A DNA stretch of 12,053 nt from the NCBI GenBank assembly GCA_016934645.1, contig JAFGSL010000358.1, forward strand, positions 1-12,053, given 5' to 3'. Under the pieces are notes generated by a model. It worked only from the letters and a program-made list of their open reading frames with translations, ran no database searches and was not told the DNA's origin. The position numbers and the translations under genes were made by a program. Source of the DNA: Anaerolineae bacterium. GTDB taxonomy: Bacteria; Chloroflexota; Anaerolineae; B4-G1; SLSP01. This document shows positions 1 to 6,521 of the stretch, piece after piece. Every line of letters begins with the position of its first letter. Within the stretch, counting starts at the first letter, position 1.

Positions 1-16
1 AGAATAAATATGTGGA

Positions 17-41
17 ACCGGCAAGTTTCCCCCCCGCCGGT
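17..41 (-). terminator. weak hairpin downstream of the histidine kinase
   Basis: Arms ACCGGC (17-22) and GCCGGT (36-41) can pair around a 13-nt loop that holds a run of seven C. On the minus strand it lies about 40 nt past the kinase stop codon and is followed by an A/T-rich but not pure T stretch (CCACATATTTATT). It could weakly end kinase transcription. The stem is short and the U-tract poor, so this is tentative. Confidence 0.25.
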
Positions 42-82
42 ATCTAATAGGCAATTATAACACGAAATTGGGATGTTGAGGA

Positions 83-3000
83 TTATGACCCATGATTTGA
101 ATCCACAGGCAAAGTGAAATAAAAACAACTACCCTGACCTGGGATACTTTCTACCCCCACTTCGCCACCGAGTTTCTCCACGATGCGCCGCACGATGGAG
201 AGTCCGAGTCCATGACCCTGCGCCCGCACCTGCTCCAAGCGTGTGAACGGTGCGAACAATTTCGCCCGTGCTTCCGGTGCAAGACCTGGACCATTATCAC
301 GCACCCAAAACCGGATACTAGTTGCTGGTTGCTGGATACTAGATACTGAATGCTCAATATCCGCACTTTCAGGTTCCAGTTTCCAGTTTCCAGCTTCCAG
401 TATCGTATAGCCGAGTTCCACGTGTGGAGGGATGCCTTCTTGAGAACAACCGCCGTATTTGAGCGCATTGCTAATGTAGTTGGCCCACACTTCTTCGACC
501 CACGGAGCGTGGCCGAGTGCAACGGGCCACACAGAGGGAGCAGGGATACTGACATGTGCTCCCGTTTCCTTAATCATCAACTCAAACCGTGCATACGCCT
601 CCTGAACGATCTCCGCCATCACCAGAGGAACAGAGGCCACATCTTCCTTTCGTACCCCAGCCAAAAGCAGCAATTCCCTGATGATACTGTCGAGCTTCTC
701 GCTGGAACGGAGTATCGTCCTCAGTGAGAGATGGATTTCGTCGGCAGACAGTGTATCATACGCCGTCTCCAGGAAGCGGGTATAGCCAATCACCAGGCCC
801 AAGGGATTCTTGAGATCGTGTGCGACAGTATGCGCAAAGGCATCCAATTCGGCATTTTGCGCCGCCAGTTGTTCAGCATTGCGACGCAGAGCCTCTTCTA
901 CCTCTTTACGCGCGGTGATATCCTCCTTGATCGCGATGTAATTCGTGATTTGCCCGGTATCGTCTTGCACGGGGGCAATGGTGGCAGACTCCCAATACAG
1001 CGCGCCATTCCATGGCGGGCCATCCTTGCGCTTGTTGCGGAATTCGCCACGCCAGATCTGCCCGTTGTTGATCGTTTCCCATAAGGTCTGATAGAATTCG
1101 TCGTCCTGCTCACCAGAATGCAAACGACTATGATCTCGTCCTAACATCTCACTTGCTGTATAGCCGGTGATTTTTTCAAAACGAGGATTGACATACTGTA
1201 TCAAACCCGCAGCATCCGTAATCTCAATGATGCTCCCGCTTTGCTCGATCGCCAGGGTGAGTTTGCGGAGTTCCAGATTTTGCGCTTCCAATTGCGCGGC
1301 GTGATCCTGCAATGCCCGGTACAATCGAGCATTCTCGATAGCAACGGCAGCTTGAGCTGCAAACGCTTCGGCGAGTCGGGCATGATCCTGGGTGTAGAAC
1401 CCCGGCTCCGTCTTGTCGAGCGTAATCATCCCGATTAGCCGGTCGCCGACGAACATCGGGGCACCAAGCCAGGAACGGATGCCCGCCTCAACATGGGGAG
1501 ACTGGTGAAATCCCGCGTACACTGCCGGTCCATCATCCACGATAACCGACGCGCGATTGCGTATAACCTCGTGATTGGGGTTATCCGTTTGCTCAGGATC
1601 AAAGGTAACACCGAGAATCTGCTCCCAATTGGTGAATCCCCGCCCACCAACGATCTCAAGCCACGGTTTCCCTCCATCGGGACCCTCGCGCAGCAGTTGG
1701 ACAGAAGCCGTGTCGTAGGGCACCACTTGTTGCAACTGGGCCAGAATACGATCCATCACTTCATCATGATCCAGAGCGCTTGTCAGCGTCAACGCCGCCT
1801 CGCGCAACGTTTCTGCTTCGCGCCAGAGCGACTGCGACTCGCGCAGCAGCAAGGATTTCGCCACCGCCAGGGAAATCTGTTGGGCTGTCTGTTCCGCCCG
1901 CGCGACCTCATCTGCTGTAAAGTGATGTGGTGTTTCGTATGCAATCAGGGCAGCACCCAACTTGCGCGAGCCAGCGATGAGTGGCAGCCCAATCATCGAA
2001 TGTGCTTGACACCTGGCCGCGATACGTGGGCTGAGATAGGGGGTGTTAAGCACATCCTCCGCGACAAGGGCGTGCTCGGCAAACAGCACCGATTCAGTCA
2101 TCGTCAACTCATGCGGGTTAGCTGAATTCTTCACGACTGAACCCTCTCTGGGATAGGTATCGCGTAAGGGACCGTAAGCAGCAGCCGGCTTGACGGACTG
2201 GGTCACTTCATCCCACAGGGTAATGTAGCAACCATCGGCGTTGAACAGTTGGCCAAGCCGGTCGGCGAGTACTTGCAACATCGTGCGCAGATCCGGCGTT
2301 CCCAGAGCGACATATGTGACGTCATTCAACGTTGCCAGGAAGCGCTCGCGGTCCTCCAATGCCTGGACTGTCTGTTCCAGCAGGGTCTTGCTCTGCTGGA
2401 GTGTTTCCTCGGCCCGTTTGCGTTCGGTAATGTTCCAGATGACATCGGACACATAAGCGACCAACGCCACGTCCTGCTCGTCGTAATCCGCCGGTTTGTT
2501 GCCCACACCGAGAATCGCCACGATGCGTCCATCAGCCATAGTAGGCACGACCAGCTCTCGCTTGATTTCGGCGTGACCTGGCGGCATACCCTTGCGGTGC
2601 GGCAGCGCCAGATAGTCATTGTGGATAACGGGTTTGCGTTGGTAGACACAATCAACCCATACCCCGGCTTGATCTATGTCATAATGCATGCCCGAGCCCT
2701 CGGCCTTGCAAAATTCCTCCAGGGTGCGAGTAGACCACGCCTGAAGCGAGAGGGTTTTCTGATCTTCCTCAACGAAATGGTAAAAACCGATTGGGCTGCG
2801 CGTCAATCTCCCGATTTCATCTAAAGCACGCTGCATCAGTTCGGTCAGGGAATGGTCGGTAGAGAATTCCAACAATTGTAGCCGTAGCCGGATAATCTCT
2901 TCGGCCCGCTTGCGCTCAGAGATATCACGCGTAACGCCGTGGATCTCGACACGTCCGGTATGGGGATTGCGCACAAGTCTGGCCAGTACTTCTGTCCACA

Positions 3001-4747
3001 CCAGACTTCCATCTTTGCAGGGTAGTTGCACCTCTTCGATGTAAGATTGAGTCCGGCTAGCCTCTTCATCGGCGAGAAAGATAGGTAACTGGTCATCCAA
3101 CATATGGTGAACATAGGTCGCATGTTCGGAAGACAAAGAAGCATCCATTGGCGCGGCCATAATCTCTTCGGGGGTATAACCACGGAGGCGTTCCACCGAC
3201 GGGCTAACATAAGTGAAATGTAACATCTCAACATCGAGTGTCCAGATGATGTCGCTTATACTTTCGGTGATGAAGCGATATTGTTCCTCACTGGCACGTA
3301 GAGCTTCTTCCGCACGTTTGCGCTCATCGATATCATGGTGCGTGCCAATCATCCGCAGGGGTTCGCCTTCATCAGTCCACTGAATGACTTTGCCCTGATC
3401 AAGAATCCACTTGTAGGTCCCATCCTTGCACAAGAGGCGGTGTTCGTTGCGATAAACCGATACCGCCCCGCTCAAGTAAGCATCCAAATCCTGTTGGCAG
3501 CCTACTGCGTCCTCCGGATGAATACGGCTAAGCCACTCGTCCAATACATCCTTGATTTCATGCGGCGCATACCCGAGCATCGTTTTCCATTGCCGGGAGA
3601 AATAAATCTGGTTGGTCTGCAGATTCCAGTCCCAGACGCCATCGCCAGCGCCTTCCAAGGCAAACTGCCAGCGCGCTTCACTCTGTCGCAACGCGGCTTC
3701 AGCCTGCTTGCGTGCAGTGATATCGCGCACCAGCGTCTGCAAGGCTGGCTGGCCTTCATAGTTAACCTGAGCAGTCGTAACCTCAACATCGATGACAGAA
3801 GCATCAAGGCGGAATAGTTTCTCCTCAATCGGCGGGGAAACCTCTCCAGTGGTGAGTGTCGTAACCATACGCCGTCGTGACAAATTCAGATAGTCGGGAT
3901 GAACAAAATCGAAGACCGACTTACCGAACAATTCATCCGGCACGGCTGCGCCAAATAAGGTTCCGGCAGCAGCATTGGCAAAGACGACAATGCCGTCACG
4001 GTAGACGACCAGTGCGTCTGGCGAAAGATCGACCAACTGCCGGTAGCGCGCTTCACCCTCTTGCAACGCAGTCTGGTGCATCTGGACATCTACAAGCAAA
4101 CGGCGATTCAGCATCAATAACAGGCTAAACGTCATAGCAATGAAAAAGAGCTGGTAGACCAGGACCAAGAGTGCATCAAACACGCTGGATTCGTACAGAA
4201 AACCGCCGCCTGGCGAAACGAATATATTCACGGCGATACGAACTATGCCAAAGACACAATAGCCAGCGCATAGAAAGCCGGTCCAGCGTGCCATAGTGCG
4301 CATCTCTGATCCCACTCGATGCAATAGCAACCAGGCGCATTGTAGACAGATCACCGTCAATGCCGCCGAAATATTGATATTGCGCGCTGCCAAACTGGGG
4401 CGCACATAGGTGAACCAAGTATGCAAGAGGATGAAAACCAGAAGCAGCATGCCGTTGTGGAACTGCCGGTTGCGTTGTCCAACAAAACGTTCCAGGCCGA
4501 TGTAGAGCAAAATCAAACCCATAACCAACAAAGTATTAGCAACAACGACAGACAACCAATCCGGTGCCACACCGCGCAGCACAATAAGAGCCATACCGAG
4601 CGTATGCATGACAAAACACGCCAGCCAGAGGCCCAGCCCGGCAAAGCGATGGCGATTCTGATACCACAGCACCGCAATTACACCGGTACACAGGGCATAG
4701 CTGAGCGTTTGATTAATGACAAGCGTGTGGGTGTCAATCACATTCAT
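83..4747 (-). CDS. multi-PAS/GAF membrane sensor histidine kinase
   Basis: Sensor kinase expected to autophosphorylate on a histidine and pass the phosphate to an unlinked response regulator; none is encoded nearby and there is no receiver domain. Order of parts: seven hydrophobic helices at about 8-28, 36-57, 64-84, 98-117, 125-143, 155-178 and 188-214; PAS 232-348; PAS 355-478 (PAC-like end); PAS 485-615; GAF 622-775; GAF 800-965; GAF 980-1143; PAS 1162-1285; HisKA with H-box FAHTVAHDLKNPLG (His1310); HATPase_c with N box (Asn1427), G1 DNGPG (Asp1484) and G2 GHGLGLSIV (1511-1519). Sensor domains are joined by repeated charged helical linkers such as ERKRAEE. The ATG at 4747 has GGAG 8 nt upstream. 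All catalytic motifs are intact, so it is probably active, but residues 1450-1478 are a repeat-derived insertion (see 314-400). The ligand is unknown. Confidence 0.95.
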   Translation of the reverse strand: MNVIDTHTLVINQTLSYALCTGVIAVLWYQNRHRFAGLGLWLACFVMHTLGMALIVLRGVAPDWLSVVVANTLLVMGLILLYIGLERFVGQRNRQFHNGMLLLVFILLHTWFTYVRPSLAARNINISAALTVICLQCAWLLLHRVGSEMRTMARWTGFLCAGYCVFGIVRIAVNIFVSPGGGFLYESSVFDALLVLVYQLFFIAMTFSLLLMLNRRLLVDVQMHQTALQEGEARYRQLVDLSPDALVVYRDGIVVFANAAAGTLFGAAVPDELFGKSVFDFVHPDYLNLSRRRMVTTLTTGEVSPPIEEKLFRLDASVIDVEVTTAQVNYEGQPALQTLVRDITARKQAEAALRQSEARWQFALEGAGDGVWDWNLQTNQIYFSRQWKTMLGYAPHEIKDVLDEWLSRIHPEDAVGCQQDLDAYLSGAVSVYRNEHRLLCKDGTYKWILDQGKVIQWTDEGEPLRMIGTHHDIDERKRAEEALRASEEQYRFITESISDIIWTLDVEMLHFTYVSPSVERLRGYTPEEIMAAPMDASLSSEHATYVHHMLDDQLPIFLADEEASRTQSYIEEVQLPCKDGSLVWTEVLARLVRNPHTGRVEIHGVTRDISERKRAEEIIRLRLQLLEFSTDHSLTELMQRALDEIGRLTRSPIGFYHFVEEDQKTLSLQAWSTRTLEEFCKAEGSGMHYDIDQAGVWVDCVYQRKPVIHNDYLALPHRKGMPPGHAEIKRELVVPTMADGRIVAILGVGNKPADYDEQDVALVAYVSDVIWNITERKRAEETLQQSKTLLEQTVQALEDRERFLATLNDVTYVALGTPDLRTMLQVLADRLGQLFNADGCYITLWDEVTQSVKPAAAYGPLRDTYPREGSVVKNSANPHELTMTESVLFAEHALVAEDVLNTPYLSPRIAARCQAHSMIGLPLIAGSRKLGAALIAYETPHHFTADEVARAEQTAQQISLAVAKSLLLRESQSLWREAETLREAALTLTSALDHDEVMDRILAQLQQVVPYDTASVQLLREGPDGGKPWLEIVGGRGFTNWEQILGVTFDPEQTDNPNHEVIRNRASVIVDDGPAVYAGFHQSPHVEAGIRSWLGAPMFVGDRLIGMITLDKTEPGFYTQDHARLAEAFAAQAAVAIENARLYRALQDHAAQLEAQNLELRKLTLAIEQSGSIIEITDAAGLIQYVNPRFEKITGYTASEMLGRDHSRLHSGEQDDEFYQTLWETINNGQIWRGEFRNKRKDGPPWNGALYWESATIAPVQDDTGQITNYIAIKEDITARKEVEEALRRNAEQLAAQNAELDAFAHTVAHDLKNPLGLVIGYTRFLETAYDTLSADEIHLSLRTILRSSEKLDSIIRELLLLAGVRKEDVASVPLVMAEIVQEAYARFELMIKETGAHVSIPAPSVWPVALGHAPWVEEVWANYISNALKYGGCSQEGIPPHVELGYTILEAGNWKLEPESADIEHSVSSIQQPATSIRFWVRDNGPGLAPEARAKLFAPFTRLEQVRAQGHGLGLSIVRRIVEKLGGEVGVESIPGQGSCFYFTLPVDSNHGS
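314..400. repeat. heptanucleotide repeat block inside the kinase ATPase domain
   Basis: Two runs of 7-bp units lie in the coding sequence. Run one, 314-348, is five units: gatacta, gttgctg, gttgctg, gatacta, gatactg. Run two, 373-400, is four units: gttccag, tttccag, tttccag, cttccag. About 24 bp without clear units separate them. Because 7 is not a multiple of 3, each unit is read in a different frame on the minus strand, giving the odd peptide LEAGNWKLEPE followed by a Ser/Gln-rich stretch (residues 1450-1478). The frame stays open throughout. The block sits between N box and G1 box, where length varies in kinases of this fold. Confidence 0.85.
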
Positions 4748-4873
4748 AGCCCACTCTCCACGGCGCCCTCACAAGAAGCGAACCGTGACAGGCAAGGCCT
4801 TGACACGATGAAGATCTCTTCACCAATTCGATCCAACAACACCATCATAGAAATGGTGACTATTTGTGCCCAT

Positions 4874-4902
4874 AGTTTATCCCCTTATGCTCAAACACGC
4901 AA
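4874..4902 (-). promoter_or_regulatory. candidate promoter of the histidine kinase
   Basis: Read on the minus strand, TTGCGT (4902-4897) is followed after 17 bp by TAAACT (4879-4874). The match to the sigma-70 consensus is 3-4 of 6 in each box. It would give a leader of about 120 nt before the kinase start. Weak, but the best pair I see in this stretch. Confidence 0.3.
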
Positions 4903-4965
4903 ATATGCCGCACCTGCAGAGCCTTATCCATTCTTGCAAACCAAGAGACTTTTGTGTGTTATCTT

Positions 4966-4985
4966 GCCGCTAAAACGGCTTTTTT
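4966..4985 (+). terminator. short hairpin with T-run
   Basis: GCCG (4966-4969) and CGGC (4976-4979) pair around CTAAAA and are followed directly by six T (4980-4985). The shape is that of an intrinsic terminator on the plus strand, but the stem has only 4 bp and no plus-strand gene lies upstream. It could stop transcripts antisense to the kinase, or be chance. Confidence 0.25.
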
Positions 4986-4989
4986 GAGG

Positions 4990-5030
4990 GGGATTCTTGT
5001 GGCGGGGCAAAGCCCCGCCACAAGAATCCC
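4990..5030. repeat. perfect hairpin, 19-bp arms, 3-nt loop
   Basis: Arms 4990-5008 and 5012-5030 are perfect inverted copies around AAA. The inner part is GC-rich (GTGGCGGGGC / GCCCCGCCAC) and the outer part mixed (GGGATTCTT / AAGAATCCC). TTTT follows at 5031-5034 on the plus strand, so it can act as a terminator there. With no gene to end on that strand, a REP/MITE-like palindromic repeat is at least as likely. Copies elsewhere in the genome cannot be seen from this window. Confidence 0.8.
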
Positions 5031-5136
5031 TTTTATATCTCTGTCCTTTAGGTCTAAATTCTTGAGCCAGCAGGGACCTGAAGTGCATTACACCAAGAGA
5101 ACAAAAATACCCTGGATGCAACGGATGAAAACGAAG

Positions 5137-5156
5137 AATAGTACTAAAGTACTATT
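5137..5156. promoter_or_regulatory. perfect inverted repeat, candidate operator
   Basis: AATAGTACT (5137-5145) and AGTACTATT (5148-5156) are perfect inverted copies around AA, 21 bp upstream of a TATAAT box. The half-site ATAGT/ACTAT recurs as a second, shorter inverted repeat ACTAT-AATA-ATAGT (5176-5189) that overlaps the TATAAT. Two related sites, one upstream of and one over the -10 box, suggest a dimeric repressor or autoregulator. This is inferred from symmetry only. Confidence 0.45.
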
Positions 5157-5170
5157 TCTATTTTATTAGA

Positions 5171-5200
5171 TTTACACTATAATAATAGTATAAATATGAG
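5171..5200 (+). promoter_or_regulatory. candidate promoter of the 71-residue ORF
   Basis: A consensus TATAAT lies at 5178-5183 but has no good -35 box at 16-18 bp. The alternative is TTTACA (5171-5176, 5 of 6) with TATGAG (5195-5200) after 18 bp. Either gives a leader of about 45-60 nt to the ATG at 5251. The A/T-rich stretch supports a promoter here; the exact boxes are uncertain. Confidence 0.45.
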
Positions 5201-5250
5201 CTAAGCCACCATCCGAGCAAGAACGAATCATTGGGTATGAGGAGAATAAA

Positions 5251-5466
5251 ATGCATAACGACTACGAAGCCCTAAAGCTACACAAGATTCGTGAGCAAGA
5301 GCTACTGCGAGAAGCCCGAGAATATCATCTAGCAGCAATAGCCCGCGAACCCAAAGTTTCACTTGGTGAGCGTTTCCGTGCATTCTTAGCGTCTATCAAT
5401 GCAAAGCTCTATCTGGGGCCAGCGAAGGAGCCCTTAGATTGTATTCTTCTTCCATCAGCGTGCTAA
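5251..5466 (+). CDS. small unrecognised protein, 71 aa
   Basis: Not a family I recognise. It is probably a real gene: AGGAGA (5240-5245) lies 5 nt before the ATG, a promoter-like region lies upstream, and a strong intrinsic terminator follows about 40 bp after the TAA. The protein starts with a highly charged region likely to be helical (about residues 8-33, rich in Lys, Arg, Glu, Leu and Ala, with LHKIREQELLREAREYHL). A second amphipathic stretch follows at about 37-54 (LGERFRAFLASINAKLYL), then a short hydrophobic tail with two Cys. There is no signal peptide, membrane helix or metal-binding cluster. It is probably cytosolic; a small regulatory or protein-binding role is possible, but nothing in the sequence proves it. 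Confidence 0.65.
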   Translation: MHNDYEALKLHKIREQELLREAREYHLAAIAREPKVSLGERFRAFLASINAKLYLGPAKEPLDCILLPSAC

Positions 5467-5506
5467 TGGTGTAATGGGACACTTTGCACGCAGGATTTCC
5501 TCCTGT

Positions 5507-5542
5507 AGCGCCGTGATATGTACATATCACGGCGCTTTTTTT
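5507..5542 (+). terminator. intrinsic terminator of the 71-aa ORF
   Basis: A perfect palindrome with 15-nt arms (5507-5521 and 5522-5536; AGCGCCGTGATATGT and its complement) ends in seven T (5536-5542). This is a textbook rho-independent terminator on the plus strand. It lies in the convergent gap before the Nudix gene. On the minus strand no T-run follows the stem, so it should be a poor terminator for the Nudix transcript. Confidence 0.9.
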
Positions 5543-5564
5543 GTTCGGCTGGTATCTTCGATTT

Positions 5565-6104
5565 TCACTTTATCTGCCGCAATGCGAGCGCCACGGCTAC
5601 CGCCCATGGCAACAACTTGAACTCCCCTGCATCCAACGCGGCCTCCATCTCGGCACGTGAGAGCAATAATAACTCTTGCTCCTCCAAATCATCGGCATCG
5701 ATCTCTGTCACACGGCGAGCCCCCGTCGCCAGAAAGGGATAGGCTACGCCTGCGCCGCGATTGCCATCTACAGGATAACGGCCCAACGCAAGCCACTCGG
5801 CTGCTTCATAGCCAGTCTCTTCGAGTAGTTCCCGCTTGGCTGCCTCTAGCGGGTCTTCATCGGATTCCAGGTAGCCCCCCACCACCGCGAGGGATATCCC
5901 CTCCACACTATACTTCGTCTGGCGGAAGCATAGAAACAAGTCCTCCTCGGTCACGGCTGTCACATTGATATAATCCGGTGTGATAATCCAAGGCCAACGA
6001 TCAATAATCCGTCCATCGGGTAACTCGACCGTGTGTTCTTCGACAGCAAGAAACTTGCTGTGGTTTAGAATTGTTCGCCGCGCAAGCGTTTTCCAGGATT
6101 GCAT
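5565..6104 (-). CDS. Nudix hydrolase, ADP-ribose pyrophosphatase-like
   Basis: A 179-residue cytosolic enzyme expected to cleave a nucleoside diphosphate linked to another moiety, with ADP-ribose the usual substrate of this subgroup. The Nudix box spans residues 77-99 (G..E then RELLEETGY) with all metal-binding acidic residues present; the last position is Tyr rather than the common aliphatic residue. Before it come a beta-strand region with VELPDGR and a loop (LAVVGGY) typical of the ADP-ribose type. I chose the start at 6104 because GGAG lies 7 nt upstream and a good promoter (6145-6172) lies just before. The frame is open back to 6203, but that extension crosses the promoter and the 50-bp palindrome. 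Substrate specificity cannot be read from the sequence. Confidence 0.9.
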   Translation of the reverse strand: MQSWKTLARRTILNHSKFLAVEEHTVELPDGRIIDRWPWIITPDYINVTAVTEEDLFLCFRQTKYSVEGISLAVVGGYLESDEDPLEAAKRELLEETGYEAAEWLALGRYPVDGNRGAGVAYPFLATGARRVTEIDADDLEEQELLLLSRAEMEAALDAGEFKLLPWAVAVALALRQIK

Positions 6105-6144
6105 CGCATAGCTCCATAAGTCTGTTTTGGACAACCATACCTCG

Positions 6145-6172
6145 ACTATACACGGCTCACACGACAAGTCAA
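6145..6172 (-). promoter_or_regulatory. sigma-70-like promoter of the Nudix gene
   Basis: On the minus strand, TTGACT (6172-6167) and TATAGT (6150-6145) are separated by 16 bp, each 5 of 6 to consensus. A transcript would start near 6138, leaving about 34 nt before the ATG at 6104. This is the best promoter in the window, and it rules against translation starting further upstream. Confidence 0.75.
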
Positions 6173-6174
6173 TG

Positions 6175-6224
6175 CACGTGATGCGTGATACGTGAGTGGT
6201 CACTCACGTATCACGCATCACGTG
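6175..6224. repeat. 50-bp palindrome built of 7-bp units
   Basis: Perfect 24-bp arms (6175-6198 and 6201-6224) flank GT. Each arm is three heptamers: acgtgat, gcgtgat, acgtgag on the left; ctcacgt, atcacgc, atcacgt on the right. It lies 2 bp outside the Nudix -35 box and 17 bp from the CTTAAA boxes of the htrA-like gene, in the divergent control region. It may be a mobile or expanded heptamer repeat, a protein-binding site, or a cruciform. The same 7-bp period occurs at 314-400. Confidence 0.85.
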
Positions 6225-6241
6225 TCAGATTACCGGCTTCT

Positions 6242-6307
6242 CTTAAACTCCCCTTAAAGTAATTTATGGCTGCTCTTAAAGATTTCTGCGCGCAAATCGG
6301 GTATGCT
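6242..6307 (+). promoter_or_regulatory. phased CTTAAA boxes and -10 of the htrA-like gene
   Basis: CTTAAA occurs at 6242-6247, 6253-6258 and 6275-6280. The steps are 11 and 22 bp, so all three face the same side of the helix; a degenerate copy (TTTATG, 6263-6268) sits near the missing position. Direct repeats at 11-bp steps are typical of OmpR/PhoB-family response regulators. A -10-like TATGCT lies at 6302-6307 without a good -35, as expected of an activator-dependent promoter. The regulator is unknown. Confidence 0.5.
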
Positions 6308-6388
6308 ATGCATGTAACCTGATTCAAAAGCTGAAGGTCAAACGCCACTCTTCCGGATGTTCAACCATCAGCCTGGATCAGTGAGTCA

Positions 6389-6453
6389 CCAGCATCGGGG
6401 TTCAGCGTTTGTACTTATCCAAATAGGGTAAGGCGCTGACTCCCGATTGCTGG
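6389..6453 (+). ncRNA. predicted structured 5' leader of the htrA-like mRNA
   Basis: By hand this folds into one long three-part stem. P1 pairs 6389-6399 with 6442-6453 (11 bp, one bulged T at 6447). P2 pairs TCAGCG (6402-6407) with CGCTGA (6434-6439). P3 pairs CTTATCC (6414-6420) with GGGTAAG (6426-6432, one G-U), closing the loop AAATA. It lies downstream of the candidate -10 and ends 53 nt before the ribosome binding site. No T-run follows, so it is not a simple terminator. I do not recognise it as a known riboswitch. Confidence 0.45.
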
Positions 6454-6521
6454 ATCAAAAGCCAATACTTCAATGTCCAAACGTTACGTTGAAAAGAATT
6501 ATTTCTGAGGAGGTACAGAAT

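Larger units (their letters stand above)
4748..5250. other. divergent intergenic region, kinase / small ORF
   Basis: About 500 bp with no convincing gene. Open frames here (minus 4924-5121, plus 4954-5169) have no Shine-Dalgarno and are crossed by the palindrome at 4990-5030. The left part should hold the kinase promoter on the minus strand. The right part, from about 5130, is strongly A/T-rich and holds the control region of the 71-residue ORF. The separate hairpin, inverted repeat and promoter elements are listed individually. Confidence 0.7.

Noticed and set aside
314..400. CRISPR array or minisatellite of the usual type
   Set aside because: Units are only 7 bp with no spacers and no cas genes.
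1493..2125. 210-residue open frame on the plus strand inside the kinase
   Set aside because: Antisense shadow of the PAS/GAF region; composition is not protein-like, with no ribosome site and no recognisable domain.
4421..4987. 188-residue plus-strand frame over the kinase start
   Set aside because: It overlaps the well-supported kinase N-terminus and its promoter region, and the translation is low in hydrophobic residues with no motif.
6105..6203. Extended N-terminus of the Nudix protein (33 more residues)
   Set aside because: The extension overlaps a good promoter and an arm of the 50-bp palindrome, and has no ribosome binding site; the ATG at 6104 has GGAG at the right distance.
6389..6453. 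Intrinsic terminator or attenuator upstream of the htrA-like gene
   Set aside because: No T-run follows the stem and no alternative anti-terminator pairing is evident.
6447..6521. TTG start of the htrA-like gene 25 residues upstream
   Set aside because: It lies in the predicted leader stem and puts a non-signal segment before a clear signal peptide; 6522 has GAGGAGGT.
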